A stretch of DNA of 64,000 nucleotides, from positions 10,726,001 through 10,790,000 of the forward strand of contig NGZR01000001.1 in NCBI GenBank assembly GCA_002197995.1. The letters are read 5' to 3'. The notes beneath the pieces are model-generated. The model did not search any database. It saw only the letters and a list, made by a program, of their open reading frames with translations, and was not told where the DNA came from. The position numbers were made by a program, and so were the translations under genes. This DNA is from Gaeumannomyces sp. JS-464 (taxonomy: Eukaryota; Ascomycota; Sordariomycetes; Magnaporthales; Magnaporthaceae). Every line of letters begins with the position of its first letter. The stretch's first letter is position 1. Positions 55,185-64,000 of this stretch are shown in pieces.

Positions 55185-56492
55185 TGGATAAAGCAAAAAA
55201 AGGCGAGTTGAACGGTATATTTGGTGTCCCCAACAGGTAGAAATTGCGGTTAAAATCGCCGAGTTGTTTACTTCCTATTGCCTCGACTTAATCCGGATCC
55301 CCTTCCTTTATATCCGGCGGCCGGCCTCGAGCCGGATTAAGGGTTACACGTGGTTTACAAGGGCTGCATTTACGGGTCCCATTGGCCTGTTTAAAATGAT
55401 ACTTTTGGCGGGTTTAGAGCTATATTTATTAGGCTTTTTACAAGGGCCAGGGAGCCCCTGGCCCGGATCCGCAAACCAGTTTTTCAACGGTTGGCAAAAA
55501 TAGTATGAGAAACCAAAAAACCCGATTTAGTATTGTACAGCCCCTTAAATGTGGCAGCGGCGGAGGGGCGGCGGAAAGAGACTGATAGGGAACCACAAAA
55601 GAGAGAACGGCTGTATGATGAGCTGCGATCAGCTTTCATTACTATTCTCTCAAATGCTATTCTTATCGGAGGTATAAGATCACTTCGCACGACCGTACTA
55701 CCTATGTGTAAGGCTGACAGGACGCTGTTACAAAATCGATCCTAACTAAGCTTGTTAAAAAAAAGTCCTGGCCGACTTGATCTGGGCCGAGCCCTCGTCG
55801 ACGCCGTCGCCAGTTTTGCTTTTGAGGACGCTGCAAACTCGGATCTCGCGCTGAGCCGACCAATGCCCTTGACGGACTTCGTGAGCATTGAAGACTTGTT
55901 GGTGAAAGGGCAGGAGGATCTCGCCGCCGTCGTCGACGACTTATACCGGCTGCTCCCGATGGCCCGCATGCTTCGCCGTGGGAAGATGCTGGATTGGCGG
56001 GAGCAGAAAGCAAGGGAGGAGACTGTTTCCGGCGCGCCGGCCCACGTCGAGTCGGAGGTGGATTCCGCCACAACGCAGGACTTGCTGGGCCAGGTGCTGC
56101 AATTGGCGCAGCCACCGCCGCGTAAGGGTAACGCCGGGAGTAGTGCAGACCAGGAGGAGACCGTTCAGGAGTCCGTCACCAGAGTTGAAAGGAAGGAGAT
56201 CGAAATTCTCAGAGAGTATCGGGGGATCCACGAGGCCAAGCTTTTGCCAAACGACCGGGCGACGGCCAATACTCTCCTTGGAAAGTTCCTGGAAGAGTTC
56301 CTCGAAGGTGGGTCCTCAGACATGTCTTTAGGCACGAAAAAAATGCTAACTTTACATGATCCCAATGCAGGCGGGAAGTCGAGAACTGGAGAGGATGGCT
56401 CTGTCGGAAGTGAAGCGGCAAACGAGAAACAAAGGGAGCATTTCAACTCGATGCTTGCAAATCTTGTTAAAGAGCTACCTCGATCATGGTAA

Positions 56493-56669
56493 TAAGAGAA
56501 AGCAGTTATGCCACCATTTGACAGAATGTACCTCAATATTCTCGCTTTTTTCTTGATTTGTCAAGTCCAGCTTGGCAGCGATAATCTCATCATCCATAAA
56601 ACACCAAGTAAATCATTTTGAAAGCGCTCGTCGCCCACGCCCGTTCCCGTCGTAAGCGCTGATATCTAA
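56493..56669. other. 3' flank of the HeLo gene
   Basis: Short AT-rich sequence after the last HeLo frame, ending in the TAA target of MITE M3. Nothing else recognised. Confidence 0.4.
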
Positions 56670-56920
56670 GGGCATGTTTGTTACTAAAGGTGTTTTTTGT
56701 TTTTTGTTTTTTGATGGTTTTTTGGTGCTTAGAAACTCCTTTACCAAAAAGTGCATTTAAAGGCTTAAAACACTTGGTCGAAAAAGAGCTAATTAACAGG
56801 TAAAATTTGATTTTTATTAAGTTTTGCAAAAATTACATTTAATTTAAATTTGGAAAAAACCATCAGTTTATTGCTTTTATATGGAAAAAACAAAAAACAC
56901 CCTTAGTGACAAACATGCCC
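56670..56920. mobile_element. Harbinger-type MITE M3 (251 bp)
   Basis: Terminal inverted repeats are GGGCATGTTTGTTACTAAAG and the complement of GGGCATGTTTGTCACTAAGG, flanked by TAA on both sides (56,667-56,669; 56,921-56,923). It is AT-rich inside, with no coding region. A fragment of a relative lies at 25,110-25,439. Confidence 0.85.
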
Positions 56921-57009
56921 TAATAAACCTCTTTTTCTAAAAAAAAACTAGAAGAGATAGGCTTCCCCCGGCACACTCGCGAAGCACGAACGGCACCGGA
57001 GCGTCCAAA

Positions 57010-57341
57010 AACACAAACACCCTTCTACCCTTCCTTCCGTTTGGATAGCCGGGCCGATGTATCCCCTGGAGGTCCCTTTTCACCACCAGCAAGCCACATC
57101 CATCTGCTCGCGTTCAACGCGCGCCACCAGAGCGAGACCTGCCAATACCGTCCCCCTCTAGCTCCTAAGGCTAACGGAAGCTCTGCTCGTGCAACTCCGA
57201 CGGCCGCGGGCTCACCTGCTGCTGGCCCGGGGCTCCCTCTGGCAGGGCCGAGCCGTGCTCCGTCATGTCGGGCGAGGTCGACCAGGTGCTCGGCTGCGAG
57301 GAGAACCGCTTCGCCTCCGGAACCGGATGGTACAGCCCGGG
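57010..57341 (+). pseudogene. Possible fragment of a secreted cysteine-rich gene
   Basis: GC-rich sequence unlike its surroundings. One frame reads LCSCNSDGRGLTCCWPGAPS, then EPCSVMSGEVDQVLGCEENRF, with six or more Cys, and an upstream frame reads IHLLAFNARHQSETCQY. They might be two exons separated by a short intron ending GCTAACGGAAG, but the phase does not fit. The fragment is cut at 57,342 by an LTR-like element. No start codon is identified. Confidence 0.3.
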
Positions 57342-57655
57342 TGTCACAAGGGTGCAATGCAGGCTTAAAAGGGGTGATCTCTATTATGAAAGCTAATAAT
57401 CTTTCATGGTCTTAAGAGATGCTTAAGGAGCCAGAATCTGCTAAGGGGATTCTGAAATGACGCCGGGATTAAATAGCCAGATTTAGGTGGCCCGTGCAGG
57501 TGGCCCGTCCACTTACGCCATCTCCGTTGGCCCGATTGGTAGCCCTATTTGAACGATTGGCTCTATTGCTCCAGCGCTTACTTTTTGCAAGCGTTTAGGC
57601 CTCCGTGGCCCTTGTAAGGCTATTCCCAAGAATCCCTGGTCGCTTCCGTATAACA
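57342..57655 (+). mobile_element. LTR-like element family A, RIP-mutated
   Basis: A 314-bp copy from TGTCACAAGGGTGCAATGC to CGCTTCCGTATAACA, in which the last bases differ from TGTGACA by two G-to-A changes. The core GGAGCCAGAATCTGCT is intact. No matching flanking pentamer; it abuts the gypsy element. Confidence 0.75.
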
Positions 57656-57840
57656 CAATCCTCCCCTTCCCAAGGGCGCGTCCCGAGACCCTCTTAGGTC
57701 CACCGTGGCCTTTTGCGTGCTAAGGGTTCCTGGTCGGCCCTTCTTTTAGTGGAGGCTAACGTAGCAAAGGGTACGTGTTCGTCCCTGGGTTTATCGGGGT
57801 GTCGTTAATGAAAAGCCACGACCTTGGCTTTGGCTCCTTC

Positions 57841-57919
57841 GCTATTAAAGTGCTCCCAAAGCTCCCAGGTTTTATCCCGCTCTTTCGGGTATCCTTTCCA
57901 CTTTACGCGGTATAACACC
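57841..57919 (-). pseudogene. Chromodomain of the gypsy element
   Basis: The minus strand reads VLYRVKWKGYPKERDKTWEL then WEHF, the core of a chromodomain (Y-x-V-K-W-K-G-Y ... T-W-E-x-W), placed at the C-terminus of the integrase as in chromoviruses, where it guides integration to methylated heterochromatin. Confidence 0.8.
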
Positions 57920-58499
57920 TTTCCCTAAAAGCTAACTATGGAGTTTTCCACCTTTTTAACGGTGTATTTTCCCTTTATCGGGGGAGCTTTTCGCAGGACC
58001 TGGTTAGGGTTAGGTCGTGCTTAAATGCCAGCGCGGTAAAGCTTTATAAGTAACACGTGGAAAGCGTCGTGAATTTTCCAAATCCTTGGCAGGGTTAAGC
58101 GGATTGCGGAGGGGGAAATCACCTTCGAGATTCGGAAGGGGCCGAGCATTTTAAAGTCGAGTTTTTTAGCGGGGCGGCGAGTTTTAATATGGCGAGCGTT
58201 AAGTATAACGAGCTATCCTTCGGTTAAAACCGGCAAAAGGCCTCGCTTTTTATTTGCCCAATGCTTTATCCGTTTTCGTGCTTTTTCGAGGCAGCCTTTA
58301 GCTTTTTAATGTATTTGGGTTATCCAATAGCTGTATAGCTTGCTGTTTGGGTTTTTTATTCGTTTCGGAAAAAGGGGGTTGTTAAAGGCTAAATAATACC
58401 CGTAATTAGCGAAAAAGGGAGTAACGGTGGTATTTGCAAAGGAAGTATTATTATAGGTAAATTCCGCCATAGGAAAAAGATTAACCTAATTAGTTATTT

Positions 58500-59050
58500 C
58501 GTAATTAACGAATAAACGGAAGTAAGCTTCCAAATTTTAATTAAGTTTTTTAATTTGTCCGTCCGTTTAAAGGTGAAAGGCCGTGCTTATTTTAGGCCTA
58601 ATCCCGACCAAACGGAGGAAGTTTTTCCATAAGTGGCTCGTAAACCTAAAATTTTTATCGGAGATAATATTTAATGGCATACCGTGCAATCGCTAGTATT
58701 TTTTGGCAAATATACGGATAAAATCATCCGTTTTTTTACCTTTTACTTTAAAGGGTACGAAATGTACCATTTTAATAAATGGGTTTACCATTACCTAAAT
58801 TAAGTTATAATTGTCGCTTAAAAGGAAATCCGTAATAAAGTTTATAACTACAGTTTTTTAAAGCTGGTAATGCAATTTTATGGGTTAAAAGGGTCCAAAT
58901 GGTGCATACCTAAAAGCCTTATTTTTTTGGCACTTTAAGCAACTTTTTACGTATTCCCGAACGCCCTTTTTAATATTTAACCACTAAAAGTGGCGCGTAA
59001 TTAGCTTAAAGGTTTTGTCCATCCCTATATATCCGGCGACTTTTATATCG
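58500..59050 (-). pseudogene. Gypsy integrase (broken)
   Basis: Minus strand near 59,030-58,930 reads GYIGMDKTFKLITRHF, then REYVKSCLKCQKNKAFR: the H2C2 zinc finger region with the His altered. Near 58,690-58,520 it reads GMPLNIISDKNFRFTSHLWK, then ISTAFHL and TDGQIKKLN, the DDE core with its second Asp. Several stops interrupt it. Confidence 0.8.
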
Positions 59051-59899
59051 TGCTTAAATTTAAAAACCTTTTTTTATAAGGCTTTTAGCACCCACAGTTT
59101 ATTTTTGCGGTAAAAAAGTCCATTTTTTACCTTTTTATCCTTTTCCGGCCTTTGCAAGTAATTTTGGTACTCGGGATTTAACTCGCCGGTTTTGCGGATT
59201 TTGTCGGTAAATTTTATGGTTTATTTTATTAAAAGGATATTATAAAGTTTAGCGGATGCGAAAAGCATTAACGATGGTTTTTAACCTTTTTCCGTCGTAT
59301 TTTCCGTCGTTAAAACCGCTGTTTTGGTTTCGGGAAAGTGTTTTTTTTTGCAAAATCGTCGCAATCGGTTAATTTTTACTCCCCCCTTTTTTTAAGCCTA
59401 TATTGGGCTAATTTTAACAGCACGTTAGCCTTATCATTTTACTTGCCCGGTTTATAATAAATTATAAAGTTATAACTTAATAACTATTAGGCCCATTTTG
59501 CTTGCTGCTTATTTAAAACTTTAGCGGTAAGAAAGTATTTTAAATTCCGGTGGTTTATATAAACTTTTATCCGGTGTTTAGCTTTTTTAAAGTAATAACG
59601 CCACCGGCCGAAGCTGTCGATAATTGCCAAAAACTCCTTATTATGGATTTCGTAATTAATTTCGGCCGAGGTTATTTTGCGAAAGTAAAAAGCGACGGGG
59701 TGGAATTTATTAGTAACGGGATTTCGTTAAAAAAGTACTGCGTTATAGGCAAAATTTAAAAAGTCGGTTTCCATTTGTGCAAAAAGCTTTAAGTCGAAAT
59801 ATTAAAGGATCGGCGGTATCGTAAATGCTTTTTTAAGCAATTCGAAAGCTTACTGCATGTTTTTAATTTATAACCATTATGTTTTAAAAAAGGAATTGG

Positions 59900-60700
59900 T
59901 TATAATTAATGGTTAAATAATAAATAAAAAGTTTTTAATAAACCTTTTGTAAAAGTTGGCGAAGCCGACGAACGATTAGCAATCTTTTAATATTTTTAGG
60001 GTTTCCCAATTGAAAATGGTTTAAACTTTATCGTTAAATATGGAAATGCTTTATGGGCCGATAATATGTCCAGGAATTTAACTTTTTAAATTAATTAAAC
60101 GCATTTTCGGGGAGCTACGGCGAGGTGGTAGTTCGTAAATCGTTATAAGATTTCCTTAACCAGTTCGTCGTACTATTCCTCCGTTTCCGCGTAAATTAAA
60201 AGGTTATCGAAATATACCAATAGGCCCGCGTTAATTAAATCCATAAAAATATGGTTTATAAGGCTTTAAAAGGTGGCTAAAGCATTAATAAATCCTATCG
60301 GTATAACGGTAAATTCGAAAAGTCCGTATTTGCAGCGGAATGCCGTAAGCCATTTATATCCCTCCTTTATGCGGATTAAATTAAAACCGGTTTTTAAATC
60401 GATTTTTATTATCCATTTCGCGTTTCGCAGCTTGTTTTAAAACTCGGTAATTAAAAGGATAAAATAGCGAATCGGTATTATTTTGGAATTAAAATCCCTA
60501 TAGTTAATAACGGGTCGTAAAGGGTCCAAAAGGTCCTTTTTTTCGGCGAATAGCAAGGGAAAACCGACGGCGGAGGTTAACTTACGCATTCGTCCTGCTT
60601 CCAGGTTTTTTTAAAGCTAAAGCTTAAAAACTTCCAATTTTCGGGCACTTATTTAATACAAAGGTCCTTATATAGGTTTAATTCCCTTTTTAAAATTAAT
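59900..60700 (-). pseudogene. Gypsy reverse transcriptase (broken)
   Basis: Minus strand near 60,230-60,170 reads LLVYFDNLLIYAETEE, the RT active site (usual Y-x-D-D changed to YFDN by a G-to-A event), followed by YDELVKEIL, HLAVAPRKC and VKFLDILSAHKAF. The sequence then runs into the RNase H part around 59,500-59,900. Confidence 0.85.
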
Positions 60701-61589
60701 TTCATAGTTTTAAAGTTGGTAATCCGGTAAGCGCATAGCAGTTTCGGCTGTTATAATAGGGAGGAATTCCTTAAACTTTTTAAGCACTATATTAAATTCG
60801 CCGGGGGTTTAAAGTCCCGTAACTTATCCTTAAATTCGCTGGGGGCTTAAAGTCCCGGGGAATTGTGGTACGTTACTTAATAAAAGCGATAGTTACTAGT
60901 TCGGTAGTTAGGATGTTTTCGGGCAGCGGTGCTTTGGGCTTTCGGGCTTTTAACCGATTGCATTTCCGATATCCTTTTAATTCGAACCGGACGTATTTTG
61001 GTCCTTCGAAAAATCCTAAAGGTTTATGTTTTTTAATCCATTCGTAAGGCATAAAAACGTTAAAATCGGAATCGAAAAGGCTAATTTCGAATGTTTCCAT
61101 CGTTTGGTGGTTTTAATATCGTAATACGATATTAAAAAGGAGTTATTTCCCTTTTACTCCTATTAAACCCCCGTGAAAAGCTCCCATAACTCGGGGGATA
61201 GGCCGGTTAATAACGTATTTAAACAATAAAGCCGTAATTTAGTTCGAAATAACGGTAATATCGCTTTTTAAATCGAGGAAAACCTTAATAGGAATTTCGA
61301 GGTAACCTTTTAATCGGATGTACATATTAACAATGGGCTTTTTTTTTCCATTTTTGCCCCGGTTTTGGTTAGGGCGATTTTGGATTGTTAGCAATCGGAA
61401 TTCGATTCCGAAAGTTCTTTAAAATATCGGTCCGTAACGGGGGATGCTTATCGTGGCCGGGTTATAGCCGCGACTTTAGCTTTTTTAAGTTCGTAACCCG
61501 CGGGTTCGTTAAAAGCGACCCTTTTATTATTAGCCACTTTAATCGGGGGCGGAGGGAGATTTTTACCGGTAACGTCCTTCCTTGCGAAG

Positions 61590-61660
61590 CATTTTAAAGT
61601 ATGGTGGTTTTCCCGTCCATATTTTTAGCATGCCGCCTTTGCTTACTTTTTTTAATTCAC
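61590..61660 (-). pseudogene. Gypsy Gag zinc knuckle (broken)
   Basis: Minus strand reads C-stop-K-Y-G-R-E-N-H-H-T-L-K-C, which keeps the C-x2-C-x4-H-x4-C spacing of retroviral-type zinc knuckles with the second Cys turned into Tyr (TGT to TAT) and one stop. It places Gag upstream of RT as expected. Confidence 0.55.
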
Positions 61661-64000
61661 GTCCTTTTAATTAATACCTTCCAAAACTTACTTAACAAAA
61701 GGCCAAATATGGTCCTTTTTATCGCTTATAGCGGCCTTTTTAACTGCCGCCGGCTTTAAGGATTAGCTTAGGTTGTTGGCCTTTTTAAAGCTGTTATCGC
61801 GGGGACGGCCCGCGTTCGAGCGCTCCTATATCGAAGCGGGCCTTTTTTTTCCCGGCTGCGATTTTAACCCCGGGTTTTAAAGCATAACCTTATGGATTTT
61901 TCCTGCCTATTAAATAGCAGTTAGAAATTCCTCGTCCGTATTAGGGAAACCTCCCCGTTATAAATATACGAAACGAGTGATTTCCTTAGGCAAAATGCTA
62001 AAAATGTGTTCCCGGAAGGTAACGCCGGACCATTATACTACCTCGTTAAGGTCGAAAAGTTCGGTAATGTATTGCACGGTATTACCTTTATATTTAAGTT
62101 TTCGCATTTTTCGGGCGTTGCGGTGGTGCTTATAGCGTTTTTAAAACGTTCCTAAAGCGCGGACGAATAAGCGCTCCAATTGTCCCCAATCCAACTTTTC
62201 GTATAAACCGCAAGCGTTAATAATGCTAAATTTGGGCGTTTTCGGTAAGGAAAAACCCAACCTAATTAATTTTAATAATATTATTTAGGAAATTAGCCAC
62301 GTAAGTTTTTATGTAAGCCGTAACGCGGAGCTATTAAGGTTTAAATGCCGCTAAATCTTTTCCTGCGTATTTTTTAAACTTATTAAGCTAAATTGAATTA
62401 ACGATGGCGGTGGGGGCCGTGGATCGGTTAAAGCCGCGCCGGAGTTTTCGGATAATATCCCGAAATCCCGAATTTCGAGGTCGTCGGGACATTTTCCGGG
62501 GGTTTCCACGGCTATTTCCGTTATTATCGTTTTCGCTTAAGGACGATTCGAAAAAGTTCGACGGGTTTCCTGGGGTGGCGACGTAATTAAGGGGTTTATT
62601 CGGTGGTTTTTGGGAAAAAGCCTTTAATACCCCTTTTAAGCTACCTAAATGGCGTAGCCCGGTAGTAACTGCACGGTATTATTAATAAGCGGCGGCGGTA
62701 GTGGCTTTAACCTGCTATCGTTATAAGTTAGCAAAAAAATAAAAGGTTTTTATTAAGGATTCCTTATCGTAAAAACGCGGATTGTTTTATATCCGATTAT
62801 TTCGTAGGTTTTATTTCGATAAAAGGGACCGGGGCGCCGGCGGGGTTATTAGCTGGCGACCCTTAGTAAAATATAAAGGGTATGAAATTTCGTTATAAAC
62901 GCCGATATTACGGTGGAAAAGCGTGGGCGGATCCCTTTTTTTTCCAAACGTTTCGCCTTTTTTAACGTGTTTTTAACGAGCTGCCGTGTTTTAAAAAGTA
63001 CCCTTTTTTCCGCAACCGTAAGGTCGTTTAAAAAAACATGCTTTTTAACCATAAGGACTTGGATTTAAGCCTTTTTTTGTTTTGCCCATCCTTCGACGCC
63101 TTCCTTAAAGGAGGTGAACCGTTTTTGCAGTTTTTAAAAGCGGTCCTAATTTGCTCGGGTAGCATTTCGGAAATGAACCAAAGCTTAAGTGCGTATTTCC
63201 TGTTATTCCGCTAAGGTTGCGACGTTTCCCCATACTTATTGGGTAAATAAGTAGCTTTCCGCGGAAATCCGTTAATAAAACTTCTTTTGTTATTCCGCGG
63301 AAGCCAATAGCCCTTTTTTATGCATGGAAACGAGGGTATAGTAACCGTAAGTAATGCTATCGTAATGGGCTTTAAACTTACTAAGTTACCCCTATGCGTT
63401 AAATGTTCCTCGTTTAACGCTTTTAAATAAAGCCATAATAGCGTAATGCGTGTTAACGAATTTTTATTGGATATTAACCATCCATTCCGGAAGGTCGGGT
63501 ACTTTTTTAAGGATTAAAAGGCTTCCTGGCCCATAGCTCGCTTAAAGGTAAAGGCTAAGTATAAAATGAAAGCTTTTGCGTTATTTGTTATAGGGATATC
63601 CACGATTAGTAATAAAAGGGGGTTTTTTATATTAGCCTTTAGGGCTCGTAACGAATTACCTTAAGCTGGCATAGTAAAATCCTCTTTTTTTACCGAGGAA
63701 GGTTTTTCGTCCTTTTTTTCGGATAACTCGTTATCGGATCCCGTGGAAGGGGCGATTGGTACGGGTTCCCGAAAGATGCTAATAATAACGGGATTAAGCG
63801 CAATCGGTTTGGCATTAGCCGGTTGCAAGTTTGTAAAGTGTTCCGTAATGGTGCGACCGATAAAAATTTGCCGGTTTAAACGATTAAAGGGTAATGCGGG
63901 GTAGGATTTAACTAAGTAGTACCTTCCAAAGCTTAAAAGGAAAGGTAATAAATACTATTAAGCGGTCCTAAGTAAAGTGAAAAATTATTTGTTACAAAAG

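Larger units (their letters stand above)
51591..55544. mobile_element. PIF/Harbinger transposon, complete copy (3,954 bp)
   Basis: The left end is GGGCCTGTACGATACTAATT. The right end is the complement of GGGGCTGTACAATACTAAAT. A 3-bp duplication TTA flanks it (51,588-51,590; 55,545-55,547), the classic PIF/Harbinger target. It encodes a Myb/SANT-like protein (plus strand) and a DDE transposase (minus strand), in convergent order. Both ORFs carry stops that look like RIP. The left 2.1 kb also occurs at 18,728-21,107. Confidence 0.93.
50826..56492 (+). pseudogene. HeLo-type gene split by a Harbinger transposon
   Basis: ATG at 50,826 opens MEALTFLVVGGQLLSVISQI, followed by FLQQRRLAWWKQYVEN, FLDEAQRLLSDAETRFEKA and a HeLo-like WGKMVASVLWGVMTQEDLTT segment. 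The frame runs to LILDEL at 51,590, where the 3,954-bp Harbinger element begins. After the element and one TTA copy are ignored, the frame continues NVAAAEGRRKETDREP to about 55,671, where GTATAAG may be a donor. A long downstream frame to 56,492 (LVKGQEDLAAVVDDLYRLLP; EILREYRGIHEAKLL) appears to be the rest of the gene, but the splice to it does not keep phase, so either a frameshift or another exon is involved. Role probably in incompatibility or cell death, by domain only. Confidence 0.65.
57656..64000 (-). mobile_element. Chromodomain Ty3/gypsy retrotransposon, heavily decayed, partial
   Basis: Very AT-rich sequence whose minus strand still reads as a chromovirus: Gag zinc knuckle near 61,620, RT near 60,600-59,950, integrase zinc finger near 59,030-58,930, integrase core near 58,720-58,500, and a chromodomain near 57,920-57,840. 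Stops occur every few dozen codons. CpG dinucleotides are abundant while CpA/TpG are scarce, the signature of RIP that avoids CpG. The 5' part lies outside the window and no LTR was delimited. Confidence 0.85.

Noticed and set aside
57041..57415. Plus-strand 124-codon open frame
   Set aside because: Its C-terminal third is translated LTR-like element; the cysteine-rich reading is in another frame.
1..64000. tRNA and rRNA genes
   Set aside because: I looked for the conserved T-loop GGTTCGA and neighbouring stems; the only similar string (near 37,290) is part of a short inverted repeat in element E.

Overview
The window is a repeat-rich stretch of a filamentous ascomycete genome. The evidence is short spliceosomal introns (GT...CTAAC...AG, about 50-115 nt), small secreted cysteine-rich proteins, HeLo- and DUF3435-type genes found only in fungi, a Tad-like LINE, a chromodomain Ty3/gypsy element, and heavy C-to-T / G-to-A decay of repeats typical of repeat-induced point mutation (RIP). 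I cannot name the species. No rRNA, tRNA, telomere or CRISPR was seen.

Layout. 1-4,100: degenerate sequence with no gene I recognise. 4,100-9,590: a decayed Tad-clade LINE on the minus strand (ORF1 with zinc knuckles; ORF2 with endonuclease, RT and RNase H). 9,600-12,270: AT-rich, unidentified ORFs. 12,278-16,053: small LTR-like elements, one nested in an inverted copy of its own family, and an 835-bp Harbinger-type MITE. 16,125-18,200: a small cysteine-rich secreted protein gene, a small membrane or secreted ORF and an NYN-like remnant. 18,728-21,107: the left half of a PIF/Harbinger element carrying a solo-LTR insertion. 22,702-23,316: an intact Ecp2/Hce2-like effector gene between repeats. 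23,700-27,460: more small repeats. 27,799-36,208 (minus): an N-terminally truncated pseudogene of the giant fungal DUF3638/DUF3645 protein, split by an 833-bp MITE. 37,200-39,340: repeats. 39,528-42,821 (minus): a seven-exon DUF3435 tyrosine recombinase gene with C2H2 fingers and, unusually, a C-terminal chromodomain. 43,757-47,793: gene-bearing island with a 154-aa protein and two tandem paralogous small secreted proteins. 48,133-56,492: two divergently transcribed HeLo-type genes, one broken by point mutations, the other split by a complete 3,954-bp PIF/Harbinger transposon. 56,670-57,655: a MITE, a gene fragment and an LTR. 57,656-64,000: a strongly decayed chromodomain Ty3/gypsy element on the minus strand, running off the window.

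How it fits together. The genes that remain intact are mostly short and secreted (candidate effectors) and sit between repeats, as in a fast-evolving accessory compartment. Larger genes (DUF3638, HeLo pair) are dead. Insertions can be ordered because many elements keep perfect target-site duplications (5 bp for LTR-like elements, TTA/TAA for Harbinger elements). In two genes, taking out the transposon and one duplication restores the reading frame. Comparing the two Harbinger copies shows a RIP-like process that leaves CpG untouched.

The most unusual object is the DUF3435 recombinase with a chromodomain tail. DUF3435 recombinases move Starship elements, and chromodomains steer some gypsy integrases to heterochromatin, so this looks like a recombinase with a built-in chromatin reader. 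Its catalytic half is intact but its last exon has three one-base frameshifts.
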